Part shown: piece by piece, positions 1-5,985 of the stretch
Numbering within the stretch: the stretch's first letter is position 1
Layout: every line of letters begins with the position of its first letter
NCBI GenBank assembly: GCA_000433515.1
Contig: FR891103.1
Location: 1-5,985, forward strand
From: Candidatus Colimorpha enterica
Lineage (GTDB): Bacteria; Bacillota; Clostridia; Oscillospirales; CAG-272
Direction: 5' to 3'
Length of the DNA: 5,985 bases
The notes under the pieces: model-generated
The model's input: the letters and a program-made list of their open reading frames with translations, nothing else
Database searches by the model: none
What the model was told of the DNA's origin: nothing
Made by a program: the position numbers and the translations under genes

Positions 1-1
1 T

Positions 2-1150
2 TCACCGCTTATGGCGGTCAATCTCGGCACACGCGGCGCAGAGGACGCAAAGAACCTTGTCGAATACTGCAACGCACCGGCAGGCTCGAAATATGCCGAT
101 ATGCGCTGCGCAAACGGTCAGAACGAGCCTTACGGAATAAAGACGTGGTGCCTCGGAAACGAAATGGACGGCGAGTGGCAGATCGGGCACAAGACCGCGC
201 ATGAATACGGCAGGCTTGCCGCGGATGCTGCATCGATGATGAAGATGACCGACCCGGAAATAGAGCTTGTCCTCTGCGGAAGCTCCTCCCGCTCCATGCC
301 GACGTTCCCGGAATGGGACGCCGAGGTCCTGCGTCAGGCATATAATTATGTGGATTACATTTCGCTTCACAGCTATTACGAAAACGATGACGGCGACCTC
401 GGCTCCTTCCTTGCATCGGGAACCGACATGGAAAACTTCATTACCGGCATGATCGCCGTCTGCGACCATATAAAGCTCGAAAAGCGTTCCGGCAAAACGA
501 TGATGCTTTCGTTCGACGAATGGAACATATGGTATCATTTAAGCCGTATAAGACCGTATAAGAAATGGTCGGTCGGAGAGCCGCTGTTCGAGGATTCCTA
601 CGGAGTTGCCGACGCCGTCGCTTTCGGAGGGATGCTGAATGCTCTGCTCCGCCACTGCGACAGGGTAAAGATCGCCTGCCTTGCCCAGCTCGTAAACGTA
701 ATCGCACCGATTATGACGGTTCCGGGCGGCGGGATATACAGACAGACGACATATTATCCTTTCCTGAACGCCTCCCTGTACGGCAGAGGAACGGTCCTTG
801 ACCTGAAAACCGGCGGAGACGTTTATGAGTCAAAAAGATACGGCACCGTGCCGTATGTTGACAGCGCCGCGGTTCTTTCGGAGTCGGGAGAGGTGAGCAT
901 ATTCCTCTGCAACCGCCACCTGACGGAGGAGGCCGAGGTCAGCTTCGCGCTTCAGGAATTCGGCGGGTACCTTCCGGTCGGTCACACCGTGCTTACCGGC
1001 GAGCCCGACGCGCGCAACACCGCGGAGTCGCCGGAATCGGTCGTACCTGCGGAGGGCGCACCGGTGATACGTGACGGCGACAAATGGAAAACCGTCCTTC
1101 CCGCTCTTTCGTGGAACATGGTACGGTTCGCAAAGCCTGCCGGAAAGTGA
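2..1150 (+). CDS. abfA: Alpha-L-arabinofuranosidase, glycoside hydrolase family 51 (5' end cut by window)
   Basis: Retaining exo-enzyme that removes terminal alpha-L-arabinofuranosyl groups from arabinan, arabinoxylan or arabinogalactan fragments. The reading frame is open from base 2 and the true start lies left of the window. Numbering from the first visible Met at base 11, the acid/base motif WCLGNEMDG places Glu51 at 161-163, and the nucleophile motif LSFDEWNIWY places Glu170 at 518-520. Their 119-residue spacing equals that of Geobacillus AbfA (E175/E294, from memory), so about 120 N-terminal residues are missing and the whole protein would be about 500 aa. From about residue 190 to the end is the C-terminal beta-sandwich typical of the family, including IYRQTTYYPF and GTVLDL. 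GH51 enzymes of this type are usually cytoplasmic; the N-terminus that would show a signal peptide is not visible. The stop lies 7 bases before the GH2 start, so the two are probably cotranscribed. The family call is secure; the natural substrate is not. Confidence 0.95.
   Translation, partial: SPLMAVNLGTRGAEDAKNLVEYCNAPAGSKYADMRCANGQNEPYGIKTWCLGNEMDGEWQIGHKTAHEYGRLAADAASMMKMTDPEIELVLCGSSSRSMPTFPEWDAEVLRQAYNYVDYISLHSYYENDDGDLGSFLASGTDMENFITGMIAVCDHIKLEKRSGKTMMLSFDEWNIWYHLSRIRPYKKWSVGEPLFEDSYGVADAVAFGGMLNALLRHCDRVKIACLAQLVNVIAPIMTVPGGGIYRQTTYYPFLNASLYGRGTVLDLKTGGDVYESKRYGTVPYVDSAAVLSESGEVSIFLCNRHLTEEAEVSFALQEFGGYLPVGHTVLTGEPDARNTAESPESVVPAEGAPVIRDGDKWKTVLPALSWNMVRFAKPAGK
1142..1147 (+). promoter_or_regulatory. 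Weak ribosome binding site for the GH2 gene, inside the end of the GH51 gene
   Basis: GGAAAG lies 10 bases before the ATG at 1158 and overlaps the last GH51 codons. It is a poor Shine-Dalgarno match with long spacing. Because the GH51 stop (1148-1150) is so close, translation of the GH2 gene may be coupled to that of GH51 (inference). Confidence 0.4.
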
Positions 1151-1157
1151 AAAAGCA

Positions 1158-3482
1158 ATGGAGTACTTTGATTCCGGAAACCGCAAAAACGGCTTTGACA
1201 GAGACTGGCGCTTCATGCCCGACCTGCCTCCGCTCTGTGATGACTGTCACGGAAACACCGACGTCTATTCGGTAACGCGCACCGGAAAAAGATGCCGTTA
1301 TGCCGTATCCGGATTTGACGACAGCGGGTGGCGGAAGGTACGTCTGCCGCATGACTGGCTTGTCGGACAGGATTTTGACACAGACGGGCTGAACGCGCAG
1401 GGCTTTTTCCGCCGCGGATATGCTTGGTACCGGAAGGAATTCCGGCTCTTATCCGACTGCCGCGGGAAACAGATACTTCTCTGCTTCGACGGAATTGCCG
1501 GAAAATCCGAAATATACATAAACGGCTCGCTGATAAAGCGAAATTTCAGCTCATACAACACCTTCACCGTCGACATCACCGACAGAGTGTACCACGGAGA
1601 CAGAACCAACACCGTCGCGGTTTTCGTTGACCGACGGGACGTCGAGCTGTGGGCATACGAGGGCGCGGGAATACACCGCCACGCATGGCTGTACATAAAG
1701 GATGCCGTTCACATCGCGCATGACGGTCTTTTCGTTACGAGCAGGCCGGAAAGCGGCGGCAGATGGAAGGTCACTGCCGTAATAACCGCGGAAAACAGCC
1801 TTTACACCGACACCGGCTATGATATCGCAATTTCCGTTTCGGACGCTTCCGGAAACATCGTCGGCACGGCAGATGCGCACGGTATCGCCCCCGCTGACGG
1901 AAGGTCGGTCGTCACATCCGGATTTTATGTTGACTCGCCGGCTCTGTGGGACACGGATTCACCGACGCTGTATACCGTCTCGGCAGAGCTTTCATATTCC
2001 GGCGGAAAAGACCGCGAAGCCTGCGTTCACGGCTTCAGAACCTTCACTGCCGACCCGGATAAGGGCTTTTTCCTGAACGGAAAGCCGATAAAATTCTATG
2101 GGATCTGCTGTCATCAGGGTCACGCCGGAGTCGGAACCGCGGTTCCGGATTCGATAGTCGCTTTCCGCATGAAAAAGCTGAAGGAGCTTGGAATAAACGG
2201 CTTCAGATGCGTTCACCACAACCCATCTCCGGAGCTTCTTGACGAATGCGACCGTCTCGGAATACTCGTGATCGACGAAAACCGGAATTTTGAATCGGGA
2301 GAGGAATACATCGGATACATCGAAGACATGGTAAGACGTGACAGAAACCACCCTTCCGTCGTGATGTACGCCCTGTTCAACGAGGAACCGATAGCGGAAT
2401 TTCCGGAGGGCGGAAATATATACAGGCGGCTTGCCTCCGCAGTAAAGCGGCTTGACGGCACGCGCCTTCTCACCGGAGCCATGAACGAGGATTCCGCATT
2501 CGGCGAAGGCGGCGCGGGGACACTCATGGATGTCACCGGAATAAACTACGCACTTTACAATTTTGAAAAATTCCACCGTCTCCACCCGGAAAAACCGCTT
2601 CTCGGTACGGAAAATGCGGCGACCTTCGGAACACGGGGACAATATGTCACCGATATATCAAAACGGATGATCGCCTGCGACGACACTGTTCACATGGACT
2701 GCTTCAATACCGTCCGCGAGACCTTCAGGGCGGTTGACGGGAGCGATTATATCGCCGGGATGTGCCTCTGGAGCGGGTACGATTACCGCGGCGAATCGAT
2801 GCCTGACGGCTGGCCGGCGGTCACGTCGCAGTTCGGTATAATGGACAGCTGCGGCTTCCCGAAGGGAGGCTATTGGTTCGTCCGGGCATTCCTGAAAAAA
2901 GAGCCTTTTGTGAAGATACTTCAGCACTGGAACCACACCCCCGGCGAGATCCTCGATTTTGCCACCGTCACAAACTGCGACGAGGTGGAGCTGACAGTAA
3001 ACGGCACCCCTGTCGGCAGAAAAACCTCCGAGCCCTATACCCAGCTCCGCTGGCAAGCGGAATATCAGCCGGGAGAAATAAAGGCCGTCGGTTACCGTGA
3101 CGGATTACCGGTCGCCGAAGAGACGGTCAGAACGGCATCTGCCCCCGCCGCGCTGATCCTTGATCCGGACAGAACCTCCCTTTCAGCCGACGGTGCCGAC
3201 ACCGTTTCCGTCACGGTATATGCTGTTGACAAAGACGGAAACCCGGTTCCGGATGCCGACAATCTCATACGCTTCTCGGTCACGGGGAGCGCACAGATCG
3301 CGGGATGCGGGAACGGAGATCCCACGAGCCACGAGAACGATACGCTTCCGGAGCGAAAGCTGTTTGCCGGAATGTGCGCAGTCCTTGTGCGGAGCGGGGA
3401 AAAAGACGAAACAATATGCCTGAGCGCCGAATCCGACGGACTTACTGCGGGACACGCGGTTCTGACCGTGGGAAAATGCTGA
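1158..3482 (+). CDS. Glycoside hydrolase family 2 enzyme, beta-galactosidase-like
   Basis: A 774-residue retaining glycosidase, complete in the window. Domain order: sugar-binding jelly roll at about 40-185 (LPHDW at 63-67), Ig-like sandwich at about 188-296, TIM barrel at about 297-585, a DUF4982-like domain at about 583-657, and a GH2 C-terminal Ig-like domain at about 663-772 (DKDGNPVPDADN and GNGDPTSHE). The acid/base is probably Glu409 in FNEEP (2382-2384) and the nucleophile Glu485 in GTEN (2610-2612). They are 76 residues apart, as in E. coli LacZ (E461/E537). The barrel motifs HAGVG, DRLGILVIDENRNF, LWSGYDYRGE and GWPAVTSQFG fit this GH2 subgroup. No signal peptide or membrane segment is seen, so it is probably cytoplasmic. 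The ATG at 1158 was chosen because family members begin shortly before the FDRDWRF-type segment and the frame upstream lies within GH51. Many cysteines suggest an anaerobe. Beta-galactosidase is most likely; another GH2 specificity is possible. Confidence 0.93.
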   Translation: MEYFDSGNRKNGFDRDWRFMPDLPPLCDDCHGNTDVYSVTRTGKRCRYAVSGFDDSGWRKVRLPHDWLVGQDFDTDGLNAQGFFRRGYAWYRKEFRLLSDCRGKQILLCFDGIAGKSEIYINGSLIKRNFSSYNTFTVDITDRVYHGDRTNTVAVFVDRRDVELWAYEGAGIHRHAWLYIKDAVHIAHDGLFVTSRPESGGRWKVTAVITAENSLYTDTGYDIAISVSDASGNIVGTADAHGIAPADGRSVVTSGFYVDSPALWDTDSPTLYTVSAELSYSGGKDREACVHGFRTFTADPDKGFFLNGKPIKFYGICCHQGHAGVGTAVPDSIVAFRMKKLKELGINGFRCVHHNPSPELLDECDRLGILVIDENRNFESGEEYIGYIEDMVRRDRNHPSVVMYALFNEEPIAEFPEGGNIYRRLASAVKRLDGTRLLTGAMNEDSAFGEGGAGTLMDVTGINYALYNFEKFHRLHPEKPLLGTENAATFGTRGQYVTDISKRMIACDDTVHMDCFNTVRETFRAVDGSDYIAGMCLWSGYDYRGESMPDGWPAVTSQFGIMDSCGFPKGGYWFVRAFLKKEPFVKILQHWNHTPGEILDFATVTNCDEVELTVNGTPVGRKTSEPYTQLRWQAEYQPGEIKAVGYRDGLPVAEETVRTASAPAALILDPDRTSLSADGADTVSVTVYAVDKDGNPVPDADNLIRFSVTGSAQIAGCGNGDPTSHENDTLPERKLFAGMCAVLVRSGEKDETICLSAESDGLTAGHAVLTVGKC

Positions 3483-3499
3483 CGGCAGAATAAAATTTC

Positions 3500-3505
3500 A
3501 AGGAG
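3500..3505 (+). promoter_or_regulatory. Strong ribosome binding site for the CBM9-like surface protein
   Basis: AAGGAG lies 9 bases before the ATG at 3515, in the 32-base gap after the GH2 stop. The rest of the gap (3483-3514) is A-rich, with no obvious promoter or terminator. The site fixes the start of gene 3, which is followed at once by a clear signal peptide. Confidence 0.85.
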
Positions 3506-3514
3506 ATAAAAACC

Positions 3515-4625
3515 ATGAAACGCAAACCAATCACCGTACTTATGCTTATCCTCCTGATCCTGTCGCTTGCCGCGATACCGGCGGGCGCCGTCGACATGGT
3601 CGAGCCTGTCGGGACAGTTTACGCTCCGAAGGTAACCACCCCGCCGACGCTTGACGGTGTCATTTCGGAGGGCGAGTGGAACGCAAATGCAGCGTTTGTC
3701 ATAAACGACTGGAACATGAAGGCGGTCGTTGCCTCCGGATTCATTGAGGTGACCGAGGGCTGGAGCTCGACCTTCCACCTTGCATGGGACAGCGAATACC
3801 TCTATATCGCGGCGGAAACCGTCGACCCCGACCTCTGCGCAAGAATCGACGGAAAAGAGGGCGACTACTACCGTATGTATTTTGATTTCGGACCGACGGT
3901 CGGCGCGGGAGCGATGGAGTCAACGGTCAGCATCGTTTTCTGTCTCAACGATGACGGGAACGGAGATCCGACAAAAGTCTCTCTGTGCTTCGCCGACGGC
4001 ACGAAATCAAACGTAATGTACGAACCGGATCACTACGGCATTTCCGTTGATAACGAAAAGAATCTCTGGATATTCGAAGGAAAATTCAACTGGAGCGACA
4101 TTTCGGCGCTCTTCAGGGCAAACACCGAAACCGAGGTCAACCCGACAGAGGGAATGACCGCTACCGCACTTGCCTACTATGCCGATTTTTCCGCCGCAAA
4201 CTACAACTGGATAAACTGGTTCGGTACCACGCTGACCGGCTATGAGGCTCCCGCATGGTTCGGACCGGAGGAATACGGTATCGAGATAAAGTTCGTCGGA
4301 GCCGACGCCGAGATACCCGCAAGACCGGAAACCACCTTCCCTCCCCGCAAGACCGGAAACCCCCTTCCCCGTCACCACCGAGCCGCCCGCAACCTCTCCC
4401 GAGGAGAGCAAAACCGAACCGGCAGGCAGCACCGCCCCCGGCTCCGGAACCTCCGCTCCGGCGGGATCCGACACAAAGACACCTGCCGCCACCACCGACG
4501 GAAAGGGTCAGGACGGCGAAAAAAGCTCTTTCCCAATCGTGCCGGTTATTGTTGTCGCCGTCATTATCGTTATCGCAGCAATTGCGGCTGTAATCGTCAC
4601 CGGGAAGAAAAAGAAGAACAAATAA
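3515..4625 (+). CDS. Secreted, membrane-anchored CBM9/DOMON-like carbohydrate-binding protein, frameshifted in its linker
   Basis: Probable surface carbohydrate-binding protein. Residues 1-25 are a signal peptide: KRK, a long Leu/Ile core and PAGA before the likely cleavage at 25/26. Residues about 35-262 resemble the CBM9-like DOMON fold, with the hallmark PTLDGVISEGEW (44-55), the YLYIAAETVD strand (95-104) and many exposed-type tryptophans (W66, W83, W185, W232, W235, W248). After residue 276 the frame breaks: one surplus C at 4343-4346 moves the rest into the next frame. Removing it gives a 369-residue protein with a Pro/Thr/Ser/Glu-rich linker (about 268-338), a hydrophobic helix (about 341-361, IVPVIVVAVIIVIAAIAAVIV minus its ends) and the tail GKKKKNK, ending at TAA 4623-4625. 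Read without correction, the frame gives an Arg-rich nonsense tail to 4894 that overlaps the next gene by 230 bases. The defect may be a real mutation or a sequencing error. The ligand is unknown; the neighbours suggest a plant glycan. Confidence 0.85.
4316..4370 (+). repeat. Two 27-base direct repeats encoding PARPETTFP / PARPETPFP, with one extra C between them
   Basis: Copy 1 is 4316-4342 and copy 2 is 4344-4370. They match at 25 of 27 positions: A/C at unit position 19 and T/C at position 27. The unit is nine codons, so a clean tandem would stay in frame. The single additional base lies in the CCCC run at the junction. The repeat forms the start of the Pro/Thr-rich linker of the CBM9-like protein. 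Confidence 0.9.
4343..4346 (+). other. Frameshift site: CCCC where CCC is expected
   Basis: Before this run the CBM9-like domain is read in the frame of base 3515. After it, the linker, transmembrane helix and Lys-rich tail are read in the +1 frame, as are the natural stop (4623-4625) and the usual distance to gene 4. Dropping one C joins the two halves and makes the repeat copies exactly 27 bases. The run is short for a phase-variation tract, so a fixed point indel or a read/assembly error is more likely than a regulated switch. Confidence 0.8.
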
Positions 4626-4632
4626 TCTCCTC

Positions 4633-4651
4633 TCCGGGCGCTCTGCCCGGA
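4633..4651 (+). other. GC-rich intergenic hairpin between the CBM9-like gene and the binding-protein gene
   Basis: CCGGGC (4634-4639) pairs with GCCCGG (4645-4650) around a five-base GCTCT loop, and T4633-A4651 adds a seventh pair. No T-run follows, so it is not a standard intrinsic terminator. It ends right at the AAGAAAGG ribosome binding site of gene 4. It could protect a processed mRNA end or affect initiation on the binding-protein gene (inference). Confidence 0.6.
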
Positions 4652-4658
4652 AGAAAGG
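4651..4658 (+). promoter_or_regulatory. Ribosome binding site for the solute-binding lipoprotein
   Basis: AAGAAAGG, with its AAAGG core at 4654-4658, lies 6 bases before the ATG at 4665. It sits directly after the intergenic hairpin and supports this start, which is followed at once by a lipoprotein signal sequence. Confidence 0.7.
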
Positions 4659-4664
4659 CGTGCT

Positions 4665-5985
4665 ATGAAAAAAACGATCTGTCTGTTAATCGCCGCAATG
4701 TTCCTTGTCCCGGTCATTGCCGGATGCGGAAAGGGCGGCGGAACCGGTACGGTAACGACCGCTCCGGGCGAATCGAGAGACGGCTTTTACCCCAACGTTC
4801 CGAATGTCGACTACAAGGGCGCGACCTTCCGGCTGATGGGCAGGAGCGAGGACGCGAACTGGGGAGAGCTGGGACTTTTCTCCGACGGCTCTGACTCGAC
4901 CGTCCTGAACGACGCTGTCTATGACCGCAACTGCAAGGTCGAATACGACTGCAACATCAAAATCGAGCAGGTAAGGGTCGATGACGCTCTTGCAAGCGGA
5001 GGGGCATTCTACGACATCCTTCTGGCAAACACCCTTGCCTCCGACTACATAGCCGACATCTGCTGCGCCGGACTTATAGACGCGTGCAGTCTTGTCACCA
5101 AAAACCTGTTTTACGACCTGAAGACCGTTCCTTACATCGATCTTGAAGCGGAATGGTGGCAGCAGAAGATAAACAGGAGCGTGAGCATCCTGAACCGCCA
5201 GTACTTCGGCTTCAACGACATGATGCTCAACGACAAGCGCGACACATATCTCATCTACTTCAACAAGAACACCTTCTCGGATAACGGTCTTGACTATCCC
5301 TATCGGTATGTGTACGACGGAACGTGGACAAACGACAAAATGCTTGACCTTGTCCGCACTTACGGCGGTGCCGACGTCAATTCAAACGGCATCTGCGACC
5401 CGGAGGACAAAATAGGCTACACCTATCTGCTCAACGATACATTTTTTGTCGGAGCGGGGATAACCGGCGCCGCGCTTGACGAAAACGGCTATCCGTATAT
5501 GCTCGGATGCAGCGAAAAAACCGTCACCGTTTACGACAAGATCAACGAGCTTATCAACATAAGCCCCTATGCGACCTACAATTTCGGCGATCTTGAGACC
5601 GCGCGCACCTGCTTTGACGACGGCGGGCTGTTCATGAACTTCCATATGTTTCACATGATGGAGGTCGCCTCGACCTATCAGTCAGATGTCGGGATCGTCC
5701 CCTGTCCAAAATACTCGGAGGAGCAGACGGAATACTACTCCCGTGCAGGCTACAACGGCGCAACCGCGGTAACGATACTCTCATCGGTACCCGACCCCGA
5801 ACGCGCCGGGATCGTGCTTGAGATTTTCGCCGCCGAATCAAAGAACTATATCTCCCCTGCATTCTACAAAAAGCTCTTCACCGACCGCTATACCAACGAT
5901 GAAGAGTCGAAGGAAATGCTCGATATAGTCATAAAGAGCGAGATAATCGACCTTGACCAGGTCTTTAAATGGGGTGAGCTTCTTG
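4665..5985 (+). CDS. ABC-transporter extracellular solute-binding lipoprotein, probable sugar binder (3' end cut by window)
   Basis: Captures a solute, most likely an oligosaccharide, outside the membrane and passes it to an ABC importer. The frame is open from 4665 to the window end, giving 440 residues with no stop. Residues 1-21 are a lipoprotein signal: MKK, a hydrophobic core and the lipobox IAGC with Cys21 as the lipidated residue. A Gly/Thr/Ser-rich spacer (22-40) follows. The mature part resembles family 1 solute-binding proteins: YKGATFRLMG near the N-terminus, YDILLANT (116-123) and YLIYFNKNTFSDNGLD (195-210), which fits the usual pattern for these proteins. An EF-hand-like loop D-x-N-x-N-G-x-x-D-x-x-D lies at 237-248. 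The end (YISPAFYKKLF, then DEESKEMLDIV and FKWGELL) matches the typical late region, so perhaps 50-80 residues are missing. Nine cysteines besides the lipidated one are unusual for a surface protein. The class is secure; the exact ligand is unknown. Permease genes would be expected to the right. Confidence 0.92.
   Translation, partial: MKKTICLLIAAMFLVPVIAGCGKGGGTGTVTTAPGESRDGFYPNVPNVDYKGATFRLMGRSEDANWGELGLFSDGSDSTVLNDAVYDRNCKVEYDCNIKIEQVRVDDALASGGAFYDILLANTLASDYIADICCAGLIDACSLVTKNLFYDLKTVPYIDLEAEWWQQKINRSVSILNRQYFGFNDMMLNDKRDTYLIYFNKNTFSDNGLDYPYRYVYDGTWTNDKMLDLVRTYGGADVNSNGICDPEDKIGYTYLLNDTFFVGAGITGAALDENGYPYMLGCSEKTVTVYDKINELINISPYATYNFGDLETARTCFDDGGLFMNFHMFHMMEVASTYQSDVGIVPCPKYSEEQTEYYSRAGYNGATAVTILSSVPDPERAGIVLEIFAAESKNYISPAFYKKLFTDRYTNDEESKEMLDIVIKSEIIDLDQVFKWGELL

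Noticed and set aside
1071..1157. Earlier in-frame ATG at 1071 as the start of the GH2 gene
   Set aside because: It would overlap the GH51 coding region by 80 bases and add residues unlike the GH2 N-terminus. The ATG at 1158 places the first domain normally.
1992..2642. Minus-strand open frame of 216 codons
   Set aside because: It lies wholly opposite the conserved GH2 barrel, with no domain pattern or convincing start signal.
3092..3778. Minus-strand open frame of 228 codons
   Set aside because: It spans the end of the GH2 gene and the start of the CBM9-like gene, both well supported, and its translation shows no recognisable domain. It is a shadow of GC-rich coding.
4007..4495. Minus-strand Gly/Val-rich open frame of 162 codons
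   Set aside because: It is antisense to the CBM9-like domain and linker. Its composition is what the reverse of a Pro/Thr-rich coding stretch gives.
4255..4593. Plus-strand Pro/Arg-rich open frame of 112 codons
   Set aside because: It is the third frame across the linker region. It lacks a ribosome site and is explained by the C-rich linker codons.
4633..4651. Intrinsic transcription terminator at the intergenic hairpin
   Set aside because: The stem is only 7 bp and is followed by an A/G stretch instead of a T-run, so termination is not supported.
4347..4894. Zero-frame continuation of the CBM9-like gene to a stop at 4894
   Set aside because: It is rich in Arg, has no domain-like pattern and overlaps the lipoprotein gene by 230 bases. 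The +1 frame gives a far better linker, helix and tail.
1..5985. tRNA, rRNA, CRISPR array, insertion sequence, riboswitch or phage features
   Set aside because: Nearly all of the window is covered by four glycan-related genes, and the gaps are at most 39 bases. No array spacing, terminal inverted repeats or structured RNA pattern was seen.

Overview
The window looks like part of a carbohydrate-utilisation locus from an anaerobic bacterium, most likely a Clostridia-type Firmicute (inference). The clues are a Gram-positive style cell surface (a lipoprotein solute-binding protein, and an exported protein held by a C-terminal helix with a poly-lysine tail), cysteine-rich proteins, and G/C-ending codons at moderately high GC. 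GC was judged by eye and not counted. All four recognisable genes are on the + strand with gaps of 7, 32 and 39 bases, so they look like one transcription unit. No promoter is visible, and both ends of the window cut a gene.

Layout: (1) 2-1150, the C-terminal three quarters of a GH51 alpha-L-arabinofuranosidase, with both catalytic glutamates present. (2) 1158-3482, a complete GH2 beta-galactosidase-like enzyme with the full N-terminal sandwich, Ig-like, TIM-barrel and two C-terminal domain order. (3) 3515-4625, a secreted CBM9/DOMON-like carbohydrate-binding protein with a Pro/Thr/Ser linker and a C-terminal membrane anchor. As written, this gene is frameshifted: one extra C at 4343-4346, at the junction of two 27-base repeats, puts the linker and anchor out of frame. 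Read literally, it would run to 4894 and deep into the next gene. (4) 4665 to the window end, the first 440 residues of an ABC-transporter sugar-binding lipoprotein. A short GC-rich hairpin sits between genes 3 and 4, next to the ribosome binding site of gene 4.

Working model (inference): the binding lipoprotein captures an oligosaccharide for an ABC importer whose permease genes would lie beyond the right edge. The CBM9-like protein holds the polymer or oligomer at the cell surface. The two glycosidases, the GH2 clearly lacking a signal peptide, remove arabinofuranosyl and probably beta-galactosyl-type units inside the cell. An arabinose-substituted galactan or similar plant glycan would fit, but nothing in the sequence proves the substrate. 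No RNA genes, mobile elements, CRISPR arrays or clear transcription terminators were seen.
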